Assembly: GCA_028821815.1 (NCBI GenBank)
Contig: JAPKEY010000029.1
Coordinates: forward strand, 1-11,704
Direction of reading: 5' to 3'
Length of the DNA stretch: 11,704 bases
DNA from: Candidatus Poseidoniales archaeon
Lineage (GTDB): Archaea > Thermoplasmatota > Poseidoniia > Poseidoniales > Thalassarchaeaceae
In this document: positions 1 to 6,390 of the stretch, in pieces
Layout: every line of letters begins with the position of its first letter
How positions within the stretch are numbered: the first letter of the stretch is position 1
Notes under the pieces: model-generated
What the model was told of the DNA's origin: nothing
Seen by the model: only the letters and a program-made list of their open reading frames with translations
The model's database searches: none
Position numbers and translations under genes: made by a program

Positions 1-1
1 G

Positions 2-1195
2 GCTAGTGATACCAATGCTGTACTAGTATCCTACGCTTTCTCGATGAGCCTGTTCCTCGGCTTCCTCAGTGATCATCTCAGTGGGAAATGGGGCGATAAT
101 CTGGGAACTGCTGCGGCAACAATTTCAGCACTTGTGATGGTTGCAATCTTGGCCAACCATTTACTCACAATTGGTCGTAGAAATACTGACACGATCATGC
201 CCAGCCAGTGGCTCATCGTTGGCGGCCTCAGTATGCCGTTGGTCATGTGTGTAGCATGCTACATAATCGGTATCAATGAAGCACTCTATGAGAGCCTCGA
301 AGTATTGCCAATACTTGCTAGTGCACTCGCTGTTGCCCTATATGTCGCACCTTACGAAGCAGGTGCGCCTTTGTGGAGTCGAACCTTGGCGGGTGCAACA
401 GTCCTCATGACTTTCATGACATTGAGCCCAATCGGAATTGAAGGTGCAACATCTGTATCCATTGATGAAGCTGCCATGCTTTCCGTATTTTACGCAGCGA
501 GCATGATTCCAATTCTTGCAGCAGCTGGAAACGTGGTCCAAACAGCACGTTCGAATTGGGGTAAATTTTCCTCCAGTTCAGCAGCCAATGCAGTTATGCT
601 GGGAATGTTCATGCTGGTTGGCAGCTCCATTGGTCAACTATTTGTTGGCGCAGATGCACATTCAACTGGTGAAATTCAGCACCTTGCCTCATCTATGGAC
701 CTCCTGTTCCTTTGGGGTGGAATGGGTATGATTGCATGGGGTGGTGTAATTTCTTGCTTCCCACATGCAACAGGTCGGGCCCTCAATTCAGATGAAACAA
801 ATCGAACGACCACTTGGATGGTCGCTGTTGGCACCACTCTTGCCTTCTTGTTCAGTATGGGTTCCAGCATGGTGTCCGCCTCATATGATGCGGCTGCAGT
901 TGCCAATGATGGCATCGATGCAGATCTCATTGATATGAGTGCTGTAGGTACTATGGATACACTCGCTTCGCTTGCATTCTATGCGGTTGCCATTGCTGCA
1001 ATCCTCATGATGCTCAATATGATTCGTGGTTCATTCAGTGGAGTGTCACTCGGTACAGATGAACCGGAATCTCCATCCGCAAATCGAATTGCACTTACCC
1101 CTGGCTCGACGACAATTCGCCAACTCCTTGCAGCAGGCGCAGGCGTAGACACCGAAATCGACGTCATCTGCGATACCTGTGATGAGGAAGAGTGA
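2..1195 (+). CDS. Polytopic membrane protein, 5'-partial, distantly like heme-copper oxidase subunit I
   Basis: The reading frame is open to the left edge. The first ATG (position 44) lies inside a hydrophobic helix that starts upstream, so the true start is outside the window. Counting from that Met, about ten membrane helices are visible, near residues -10 to 8, 23-43, 55-77, 87-103, 112-132, 143-163, 183-203, 217-239, 256-277 and 306-328. The hydrophilic tail ends in CDTCDEEE (a CxxC). The segment at residues 217-248, a helix ending in CFPHATGRALN, resembles helix X of cytochrome oxidase subunit I (usually ...FPKxTGRxLN), and the last two helices fit XI and XII. The HxH, HH and HPEVY ligand motifs of that family are absent from the visible part. 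A diverged, possibly non-catalytic oxidase relative is therefore only a suggestion; an unrelated membrane protein is equally possible. Its stop lies 2 bases before the ATG of the GTPase gene, so the two are probably co-transcribed. Confidence 0.6.
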   Translation, partial: ASDTNAVLVSYAFSMSLFLGFLSDHLSGKWGDNLGTAAATISALVMVAILANHLLTIGRRNTDTIMPSQWLIVGGLSMPLVMCVACYIIGINEALYESLEVLPILASALAVALYVAPYEAGAPLWSRTLAGATVLMTFMTLSPIGIEGATSVSIDEAAMLSVFYAASMIPILAAAGNVVQTARSNWGKFSSSSAANAVMLGMFMLVGSSIGQLFVGADAHSTGEIQHLASSMDLLFLWGGMGMIAWGGVISCFPHATGRALNSDETNRTTTWMVAVGTTLAFLFSMGSSMVSASYDAAAVANDGIDADLIDMSAVGTMDTLASLAFYAVAIAAILMMLNMIRGSFSGVSLGTDEPESPSANRIALTPGSTTIRQLLAAGAGVDTEIDVICDTCDEEE

Positions 1196-1197
1196 CC

Positions 1198-2484
1198 ATG
1201 CGTATCGGGTTGGTTGGCAAGCCCAATGTGGGCAAATCGACCACCTTTGCAGCCCTGACTGAGAGTGCTGTTGAAATCGCAAATTACCCTTTCACCACCA
1301 TTGATCCCAATGTTGGTGTCACTTTCCTTCCTGCAGAGGCAAGTTGCCCTTGCAAAATTCTTCGAGAGAAGCGGGAGGCGGATGGCCGTTTGGAGTCTGC
1401 ATCATCCGACGATGCACGTGCAGGAAGCTTGTGCGAGCCACGAACAGGAACTTGTATCGGTCACTGCCGAACCGTTCCAGTCACCCTGGTGGATGTCGCT
1501 GGTTTGGTCCCCGGTGCGCACGAGGGCAAGGGACGCGGCAACCAATTCCTCAATGACCTTGCACAATGTGATGCCCTCATTCAAGTGGTCGATGCTTCAG
1601 GAGGTACTGACATTGAAGGCAATCCAATGGGTCCAGGTTCTTGTGATCCTGTAGAAGAGCACACATTTCTTGTGGAAGAATTGGCCATGTGGATTCAGGG
1701 TATCCTCGACACAGGCTGGGCTCGTGGTGTTCGTCGAGTTCAAGCTGAGGGGGAGCGGGGTTTGATCGATTTCATTACTTCACAATTGACGGGAATTGGT
1801 GGTTCAGAATCGATGGTTATGAACGCAATTTCAGCATTTAAGAATGACAATGAGAACCTTGGTGTCCCCTGGGATTGGAACGATGAGGTTCGCAAATCTT
1901 TGGCCCACCATCTACGCAGAGCAGTATTCCCACTTTGTGTCGCTGCCAATAAAGCCGATGTGGCTGAGGCTGGTGCTTGGGATGCATTGGCTGTCAAAGT
2001 TGAGTCCGAAGGTGGTATTTTGTTGCCGACCAGTGCAGATAGCGAATTGGCCCTTCGTAGAGCGGCCAAAGCAGGTTTCATTGATTATCCCCCTGGTGCT
2101 CAGAATTTTTCTTTGACAGAAACCGGAGAAACCGGACTCAATGAGGCCCAGAGAAATGGTCTAGAGGCTATTGGAGTGCGATTAGAGCGCCTTGGGGGCA
2201 CAGGATTGGTAGAATTAGTCTCACGCATCGTTCGTGAGCGCCTAGACCGCATTGTGGCCTATCCTGTACAAGATGAGGGACACTGGACAGATGGTGACGG
2301 TCGTGTTCTCCCCGATGCCCTTCTGGTGCAGCGTGGAGCGACAGCGAAGGGATTGGCCTATGCAGTTCATTCCGATCTTGGAGATGGATTCATTCGAGCA
2401 GTGGATGGACGTACAGGTCGTGTCATTGGGGCTGAGCACGAACTTAATGACAACGATGTAATCAAAATCGTCGCTAAGACATAA
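1198..2484 (+). CDS. ychF: YchF/Obg-like GTPase with TGS domain (archaeal type)
   Basis: A 428-residue P-loop GTPase of the YchF/OLA1 family, a translation-linked factor thought to act at the ribosome. From the ATG at 1198: P-loop GKPNVGKS at residues 7-14, G3 motif DVAG at 99-102 followed by LVPGAHEGKGRGN, and G4 motif NKAD at 251-254. NKAD predicts guanine specificity, unlike bacterial YchF and human OLA1, which carry NxxE and prefer ATP. Residues about 353-428 form the TGS domain. Between the P-loop and G3 there is a CPC pair and a C-x6-C-x3-C group, typical of the archaeal branch and possibly metal-binding. The ATG at 1198 is preferred because the protein then begins MRIGLVGKPNVGKST as relatives do and GAGGAAG lies just upstream. 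A GTG at 1192 would add two residues and overlap the previous stop. The 3' end overlaps the convergent minus-strand gene by 11 bases. Confidence 0.93.
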   Translation: MRIGLVGKPNVGKSTTFAALTESAVEIANYPFTTIDPNVGVTFLPAEASCPCKILREKREADGRLESASSDDARAGSLCEPRTGTCIGHCRTVPVTLVDVAGLVPGAHEGKGRGNQFLNDLAQCDALIQVVDASGGTDIEGNPMGPGSCDPVEEHTFLVEELAMWIQGILDTGWARGVRRVQAEGERGLIDFITSQLTGIGGSESMVMNAISAFKNDNENLGVPWDWNDEVRKSLAHHLRRAVFPLCVAANKADVAEAGAWDALAVKVESEGGILLPTSADSELALRRAAKAGFIDYPPGAQNFSLTETGETGLNEAQRNGLEAIGVRLERLGGTGLVELVSRIVRERLDRIVAYPVQDEGHWTDGDGRVLPDALLVQRGATAKGLAYAVHSDLGDGFIRAVDGRTGRVIGAEHELNDNDVIKIVAKT

Positions 2485-3205
2485 TGTCGACAACAGGTGT
2501 CACTGATACTTCTACACTGACAACCTTCCATTCAATGGTGACCGTTTCCCCGTTATCTCTGTTACCTGAGGGTCCCGGTGTTCCTCCTGTGTTGACAGTC
2601 AATGTGATGTCACCAGCCCAATCGCCACGACCTTGATCTCCATCATCATACATTGCGAGGATACCATTCTTTGTCCCCTCCATTTCTCCACCTTCACCGG
2701 TGTAATTTGCAATCATGTAAATGCGTAGTACTTGTTCACTAGGACAATCGCTAGATGACGATGTGGTCGTACTATCTTCCACCACATATCCTCCGATATC
2801 GTCCATGTTGAGTTCAACATCTACTGTATCGCATTGGCAAGCACCGATGCAAGGGTCATTACTCGACGGAAGTGGCCCATTTTCATTACTTTCATCATGA
2901 GATACAGTAATTTCGATGTAAGCAAGGTTGGGTGCCAAATCCTCGTAACTAAATTCTAGTTCGTAAATTTCACCATCTTCCATGTCGGCTTCTTCACTGT
3001 CGCCATCTTCCACGGTCTCTTCCAGCATTACATTCCATTTCCCATCTATCCCCCCAGCATCGTTAATCATGGCATCATCGGGCAAGAAGGAGCCGAGGTT
3101 TGCGAAATAAATTGGGAAGATGATGAAGAAGGCGAGTGAAATACTCCAAGTAATCTTCTGGTCTCTTGTTGAAAACCACTTCTCAACAATCGTATCCATG
3201 TTCAT
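2474..3205 (-). CDS. Unrecognised membrane-anchored acidic secreted protein
   Basis: 243 residues; not recognised. A short basic N-terminus is followed by one hydrophobic helix (about residues 19-42), so it is probably anchored by its N-terminus with the rest outside the cell. The ectodomain is very acidic (runs of D and E around 64-80), has four cysteines (119, 123, 125, 154; the first three in CIGACQC), a Ser/Thr-rich stretch at 145-153, and ends in beta-like segments rich in T, V and E. This composition suits a small Ig-like or jelly-roll domain, but no family is claimed. Two ATGs are close together (3205 and 3199). The first is used because GAGG lies 7 bases upstream. It lies 60 bases downstream of the next minus-strand gene and may share its transcript. 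Its last 11 bases overlap the end of the GTPase gene on the other strand. Confidence 0.8.
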   Translation of the reverse strand: MNMDTIVEKWFSTRDQKITWSISLAFFIIFPIYFANLGSFLPDDAMINDAGGIDGKWNVMLEETVEDGDSEEADMEDGEIYELEFSYEDLAPNLAYIEITVSHDESNENGPLPSSNDPCIGACQCDTVDVELNMDDIGGYVVEDSTTTSSSSDCPSEQVLRIYMIANYTGEGGEMEGTKNGILAMYDDGDQGRGDWAGDITLTVNTGGTPGPSGNRDNGETVTIEWKVVSVEVSVTPVVDIMS

Positions 3206-3265
3206 CGGTTCGCCTCAAATCCCTCAGAACGTGCGTGGTTGATGAATCTGCCTTCTTAGTGGTCT

Positions 3266-3781
3266 TTACTCTTCTTCACGAGCATCCGGCCACCCTCTGG
3301 GAGGCCAATTCGCTTCAATCGGCCAACCATTTTTGTTGGTATTCAACCCAAACTTTCTGAATTCACGACGACTTCTCCGCCAAACAGGTAACAGAAATCC
3401 AATGATTGATTTCTGCCTAAAAGACCAGCGCCAAGGACAATTTGGATGTCGAGCACACCATGCTCGTAGCAAATCCCTGAATGGATCTCCAGTTAGATGA
3501 CCAGGTACAATCCATTCAACTTTTGTGATGCCTCCCGCCGAACCAGCTACCTCTTCCCATGCGGTTAGAATCAGACCTTTTCCCTCACCGGTAAGGATGG
3601 CAATTCGGAAGGTACGTGTGGCCCGAGCAATTGGCATAATTACCATCATTCGGTCAACAAATCGACTTCCTTCATCACGCTCCCACTTCCAACCAGCCTC
3701 TTCAGCCAATTCACGGAGTGCGCGAACAGCCTGTGTGGGTATGATGTTGCCTTCAAGGGTCACACTCCGCGGTCGGGCCAT
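3266..3781 (-). CDS. Unrecognised basic protein, 171 aa
   Basis: Not recognised. From the ATG at 3781 it begins MARPRSVTLEG. A TTG at 3787 would add two residues, but neither start has a clear Shine-Dalgarno. The first two thirds look like a mixed alpha/beta domain: a helix with ALRELAEEAGWKW, then strands around MMVIMPIA, FRIAIL and KGLILTAWEE. The last third is rich in W, R and P, with a hydrophobic stretch (SIIGFLLPVW) and a basic run (RRSRREFRKFG). Two cysteines lie in the pattern CARHPNC. No signal peptide is visible, so it is probably cytoplasmic or peripheral to the membrane. It sits between the ribosomal-stalk operon and the anchored acidic protein, on the same strand as both. The reading frame continues upstream to a TGA at 3800-3802, beyond which a short hydrophobic ORF lies in the same frame. 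Confidence 0.75.
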   Translation of the reverse strand: MARPRSVTLEGNIIPTQAVRALRELAEEAGWKWERDEGSRFVDRMMVIMPIARATRTFRIAILTGEGKGLILTAWEEVAGSAGGITKVEWIVPGHLTGDPFRDLLRAWCARHPNCPWRWSFRQKSIIGFLLPVWRRSRREFRKFGLNTNKNGWPIEANWPPRGWPDAREEE

Positions 3782-3799
3782 GAACAAGGCTGACGCGTT

Positions 3800-3910
3800 T
3801 CAGTCATGAGGGTGCCGCAGCAGCAAAATGAGCAGGGCGAAGAAAACCACATCGATGGGGCACAGTCCAGTGTAGCAGGACGGGGTGCGGGTGATTGGCA
3901 GCCCCGGCAT
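3800..3910 (-). CDS. Possible 36-residue hydrophobic peptide
   Basis: A short ATG-to-TGA frame found by reading the gap between L12 and the next gene. The peptide has a polar N-terminus with two cysteines (TPSCYTGLCPID), then a hydrophobic stretch (VVFFALLILLL) and a charged end (RHPHD), as in a one-helix membrane peptide. The helix is short for a full span unless GLCPI is included. No Shine-Dalgarno is visible before the ATG. It shares its frame with the downstream 171-residue gene, separated by TGA and five codons. It may be a real small gene, a decayed N-terminus, or chance. Confidence 0.22.
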   Translation of the reverse strand: MPGLPITRTPSCYTGLCPIDVVFFALLILLLRHPHD

Positions 3911-4009
3911 CCGTCCAACCAGAGGTCAAACGGCCTGCTTACGCTCGAGGCGCCCCACCGTTGTGGGTTTGTTATCCTGGTTGTTATCGATTGTTGCTTC
4001 TCTGTGAGA
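3911..4009. other. Gap downstream of L12 with a short hairpin
   Basis: About 100 bases after the L12 stop. It holds one perfect small inverted repeat, CCCAC (3954-3958), loop CGTT, GTGGG (3963-3967), and GTTATC twice (3971 and 3985). On the minus strand, which carries L12, the hairpin is not followed by a run of T, so I do not call it a terminator. No convincing promoter for the genes to its left is seen. Confidence 0.4.
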
Positions 4010-4315
4010 TTAGCCGAAGAGTGAGCCCAGACCTTCGAAGCCTTCCTCAGGGTCTTCTTCTTCTTCAGCAGCGGCTTCTTCAGCCGGTGCGTCCGAAGAA
4101 CCACCAGCAGCAGCAGCCGGGGCTGACGCGGCAGGTGCCGCGATGGCCTGGCTCATTGCTTCGCCGATGTCTACGGAAGATAGGCTCGCAACGAGCGCCT
4201 TCACGCGCGCGTCGTCAGCCTTTACGCCAGCAGCCTTCAAAACGGCGCCAACAGCCTTCTCGTCAATTTCTTTCTCTGCAGAGTGCAGCATCATAGCAGC
4301 ATATACATATTCCAT
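4010..4315 (-). CDS. rpl12: Ribosomal protein L12 (archaeal P1-type stalk protein)
   Basis: 101 residues, normal for the family. The N-terminal dimerisation domain is clear (MEYVYAAMMLHSAEKEID, then VLKAAGVKADDARVKALVASL), followed by an Ala/Pro/Gly/Ser hinge (about 60-80) and an acidic tail ending in GFEGLGSLFG. Dimers of this protein bind helices near the C-terminus of L10, and the shared LFG tail recruits translation factors to the ribosome. The start is the ATG at 4315: relatives begin at MEYVYAA, and AGGTGA lies five bases upstream. An in-frame GTG at 4324 is part of that ribosome binding site, so it is not a start. This is the last gene of the L11-L1-L10-L12 run, 36 bases after L10. Confidence 0.97.
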   Translation of the reverse strand: MEYVYAAMMLHSAEKEIDEKAVGAVLKAAGVKADDARVKALVASLSSVDIGEAMSQAIAAPAASAPAAAAGGSSDAPAEEAAAEEEEDPEEGFEGLGSLFG

Positions 4316-4432
4316 TTTTTTCACCTTTTTTTTGTTGTTTTTTTTTGGGGATTAACCAAACAGGTCCCCGAGACCACCGAATTCGGCACCCTCTTCCTCT
4401 TCCTCCACTTCCTCAGCAGCGGCTTCTTCAGC
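4065..4432. repeat. 20-base exact repeat in the L12 and L10 tails
   Basis: An identical 20-base stretch occurs at 4065-4084 (L12) and 4413-4432 (L10), both coding part of APAEEAAAEE. The coordinates given span both copies. The shared acidic tail is known for archaeal stalk proteins; identity at the DNA level over 20 bases may reflect recent exchange or codon bias. Confidence 0.6.
4321..4326 (-). promoter_or_regulatory. Shine-Dalgarno of L12 inside an A-rich leader
   Basis: On the minus strand AGGTGA lies five A residues before the L12 ATG. The preceding L10-L12 spacer is almost all A (runs of 9 and 8 A at 4338-4346 and 4326-4333), so it should be unstructured and give strong initiation. This fits the need for several L12 copies per ribosome. 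It also rules out the GTG at 4324 as the start codon. Confidence 0.8.
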
Positions 4433-5365
4433 TGGTGCTTCTTCAGCGGCGGGTGCGGCTGCCGCAGCAGTGGCTGCGGAGCCAAGTGCACTTGATAGAT
4501 CATCATCCAGTGCAGAGGAATCCATCTGGCCTGCAACGGCCAGCATACGAGCATGTGCCCGGCTGATTAGAATCGGCATCGTTTCTTCGTTGTGGATACC
4601 AGCTTCAATTGCCACCGCCAACGCCTCACCAGCAGCCTTCGAAAGAAGCACTGATACGGTTTCGTGGGTGAACCATCCGATGTTGCAAGCGACATTGAAA
4701 GCACCACTGGTGGCACTCTTGAGATTCGCTGTAAATCCATCAAGATCAAGGTCGAGATCACTGGCATCCATCACGGTACCACCCTCAATCACACCTGAGA
4801 GAATCAGGCCGATTTCGATTGGGTTGATATCGAGTTTGGATAGCATTAGACCCATATCAGCACTGATGGGCTGACCTTTTTCGACCACTGTAACGGTCTT
4901 CTGAATGGAAACCTTACCCTTGTCAATCTTGGCAGGAATACCTACAGAGTTGAATTCACCAACAATCGGTCCAGGTGGGAACGAAGTAGGTCCGGCTTCA
5001 ATGATAATGTCGTTTGGTGCGAGGTCGCCAGCCTTAGCGGGACGCCCCGTTCGAGTTTTGTCTAATTCAGAATAGAGTTGGAATGCATTCAAACTGTCAG
5101 TCTGGACGAGCATTGGAATTGTGACACCATCCAATAGAGTATCTAGTTCCTCTTCTGAAAGGCCAGCTTTTTTCCAAGCACGACGAACCAGTGTCTTCTT
5201 GGCCATGGTCAAAACCATCTGTTGGCGTAAAGTATCGCGCATGCCTAGCATGGCAGTTGCAGGTACCCCTTCAACGTCGATGACACCGACGACACCATCC
5301 TGCTTGAGTATATCAGTGAGGACCGAAACTCGGTCTTTCTTCCACTGTGCTGCCTTTGGAATCAG
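4352..5365 (-). CDS. rpl10: Ribosomal protein L10 (archaeal P0 stalk base), probable CTG start
   Basis: Archaeal L10/P0 binds 23S rRNA with its N-terminal domain and carries L12 dimers on its C-terminal helices. The first ATG in frame (5251) would remove the conserved first helix. Upstream codons encode, after the start codon, IPKAAQWKKDRVSVL and then VVGVVDVEGVPA, exactly as expected for this family before MLGMRDTLRQQ and MAKKTLVRRAW. No ATG, GTG or TTG exists in this frame there. CTG at 5365-5363 is the best start: it sits four bases after GGGGGTGA, the same site and spacing as L1 uses, and overlaps the L1 stop as CTGA. This gives 337 residues, the usual archaeal length. The insertion domain (TSFPPGPIVGEFNSVGIPA) and an Ala/Glu tail ending in EFGGLGDLFG are present. 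ATT at 5362 is a less likely start. Confidence 0.93.
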   Translation of the reverse strand: MIPKAAQWKKDRVSVLTDILKQDGVVGVIDVEGVPATAMLGMRDTLRQQMVLTMAKKTLVRRAWKKAGLSEEELDTLLDGVTIPMLVQTDSLNAFQLYSELDKTRTGRPAKAGDLAPNDIIIEAGPTSFPPGPIVGEFNSVGIPAKIDKGKVSIQKTVTVVEKGQPISADMGLMLSKLDINPIEIGLILSGVIEGGTVMDASDLDLDLDGFTANLKSATSGAFNVACNIGWFTHETVSVLLSKAAGEALAVAIEAGIHNEETMPILISRAHARMLAVAGQMDSSALDDDLSSALGSAATAAAAAPAAEEAPAEEAAAEEVEEEEEGAEFGGLGDLFG

Positions 5366-6006
5366 AGAATCACCCCCACTTTGACTGAGGGGCCCATCGA
5401 GGTCTTCACGTAGAATGAACGGATATTGCCTGACCCGCGCTCAAGTTTGCTGATCACACGCTTCCAAACTTCCATGCCGTTTTCTGTTAATGCTTCAGAA
5501 CCCAAATCTCGAGTGCCGATTACAGTATGGAAGGTGATCTTGTCACGGCTTCGAACAATAGCGACATTCTTCAGTCCAGCCGCAATAGCAGCTGGGTCTG
5601 CAACAGGAGGTACAGGTCGTGGCATTTTTCCACGAGGACCTAGAACCACACCGAGGAATCGACCAATAGGGCCCATGTGGGGTATTTCAGAAAGGAAGAA
5701 GTCATGCTTTCGAGCCAGTTTCCTTGCTTTTTGGCGCGTGCCACCCAATTCCTCAATTTTTGTTGGATCAATGACAACGATACCAGCATCTTTGGCTTTG
5801 GTCGCCATTTCACCTTCGGCAAACATAGCGATGCTGGGTATACGCCCCCGACCTGCAGGGAGTCGAATCTCTTCCTGAATCCGATTATTCGGGTTCTTCA
5901 GGTCGACGTCCTTGATGGTGAAAGCGAATTCCACTGTTTCTACGAATTTCCGTTCAGGAGCCTCAGAGAGGGCCTGCTCAATTGCTTGTTTGATATTTTG
6001 TTCCAT
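5362..6006 (-). CDS. rpl1: Ribosomal protein L1
   Basis: 214 residues, full length for archaeal L1, the protein of the mobile stalk by the E site. Recognisable segments are the N-terminal helix, RIQEEIRLPAGRGR, the first-domain strand and helix AGIVVIDPTKIEEL, HDFFLSEIPHMGPIGRFLGVVLGPRGKMPRPVPP (about residues 101-134), KITFHTVIGTRD, and the closing strand FYVKTSMGPSVKVGVIL. The ATG at 6006 follows GGGGGTGA by four bases. The gene lies 56 bases after L11 and its TGA overlaps the L10 start. In methanogens L1 represses its own mRNA by binding a hairpin that imitates its rRNA site. A small hairpin early in this gene (5958-5979) could be compared with that, but I cannot show that it is a binding site. 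Confidence 0.97.
   Translation of the reverse strand: MEQNIKQAIEQALSEAPERKFVETVEFAFTIKDVDLKNPNNRIQEEIRLPAGRGRIPSIAMFAEGEMATKAKDAGIVVIDPTKIEELGGTRQKARKLARKHDFFLSEIPHMGPIGRFLGVVLGPRGKMPRPVPPVADPAAIAAGLKNVAIVRSRDKITFHTVIGTRDLGSEALTENGMEVWKRVISKLERGSGNIRSFYVKTSMGPSVKVGVIL
5370..5377 (-). promoter_or_regulatory. Shine-Dalgarno of L10, supports CTG start
   Basis: The minus strand reads GGGGGTGA, then TTCT, then CTG. The L1 gene has the identical octamer followed by four bases and ATG. This sets the L10 start at 5365 rather than at the internal ATG at 5251. The site lies inside the last codons of L1, so L10 translation is likely coupled to L1. Confidence 0.7.
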
Positions 6007-6010
6007 TTAT

Positions 6011-6018
6011 TCACCCCC
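6011..6018 (-). promoter_or_regulatory. Shine-Dalgarno of L1
   Basis: GGGGGTGA on the minus strand, four bases (ATAA) before the L1 ATG. The same octamer and spacing precede the L10 CTG start. Confidence 0.75.
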
Positions 6019-6062
6019 GCGGTACACGAAGGTTACCCTTCTCCCGCAATCCGTGCCTTTAT

Positions 6063-6341
6063 TCAATTAAATTGTGAATCAAAATCTCCATTTTTTACTG
6101 CCGCAATGGCTTCTTTGGGGCGCATGCCCTCAACACTGACTCGCATGGATACACATGTACCCATGACTTCGAGGGCGCGTGCCTTTTGGGTTGCTCCCGT
6201 GAGTTTGTCCTTCTTGGTTTCTGAGACCTCAATGACCTGTTGGATAGTCAAGTTCTCAGTGGATGCATCCCACGAACCGTTACACGTCTTCTGACCAAGC
6301 GTCTTGAGGACGGTGTGCGGGGTTTCGTTACGGGCTGACAT
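6063..6341 (-). CDS. rpl11: Ribosomal protein L11, C-terminal domain only
   Basis: Only 92 residues, against about 160 for normal archaeal L11. Residues 29-91 match the C-terminal rRNA-binding domain without gaps: ENLTIQQVIEVSETKKDKL, then ALEVMGTCVSMRVSVEGMRPKEA, then NGDFDSQF. Residues 1-28 could correspond to the linker (TPHTVLKTLG resembling the family's PPTSxLIKKxLG). The N-terminal domain, with its Pro-rich PGPPLGPAxGPLG segment that touches elongation factors and the thiostrepton site, is absent. There is no room for it: the spt5/nusG stop lies 69 bases upstream, and the spacer does not encode it in any frame. The start is the ATG at 6341, eight bases after GGAG; the GTG at 6350 is part of that site. 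The usual GTCxSMGV motif has R in place of G at residue 67. A full-length copy elsewhere in the genome cannot be excluded. Confidence 0.9.
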   Translation of the reverse strand: MSARNETPHTVLKTLGQKTCNGSWDASTENLTIQQVIEVSETKKDKLTGATQKARALEVMGTCVSMRVSVEGMRPKEAIAAVKNGDFDSQFN

Positions 6342-6349
6342 TGTAAACA

Positions 6350-6353
6350 CTCC
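6350..6353 (-). promoter_or_regulatory. Shine-Dalgarno of L11
   Basis: GGAG (GGAGTG in context) on the minus strand, eight bases before the ATG at 6341. An in-frame GTG at 6350-6348 overlaps this site, so the protein should begin MSARNETP. Confidence 0.55.
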
Positions 6354-6382
6354 ATTGAGGGGAACCGGGCGACCTACTTCCT

Positions 6383-6390
6383 GTATTTAA
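6383..6390 (-). promoter_or_regulatory. Possible TATA box for the L11-L1-L10-L12 run
   Basis: TTAAATAC on the minus strand, about 42 bases before the L11 ATG, would place transcription start near 6360 and leave a leader of roughly 20 bases holding the GGAG site. It lies just after the spt5/nusG stop and next to a GCGCGCGCG tract. Judged only by AT content and spacing. Confidence 0.33.

Noticed and set aside
3954..3967. CCCAC/GTGGG hairpin as terminator for the L12 transcript
   Set aside because: On the minus strand no T run follows it; on the plus strand no gene ends there.
3760..4104. 114-codon minus-strand ORF across the L12 end and the gap
   Set aside because: Overlaps L12 in another frame; Lys-rich then Cys/Ser-rich without family character; looks like a shadow of the Ala/Glu tail.
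4326..4346. T runs on the plus strand as an archaeal terminator
   Set aside because: No plus-strand gene leads into them; on the minus strand they are the A-rich leader of L12.
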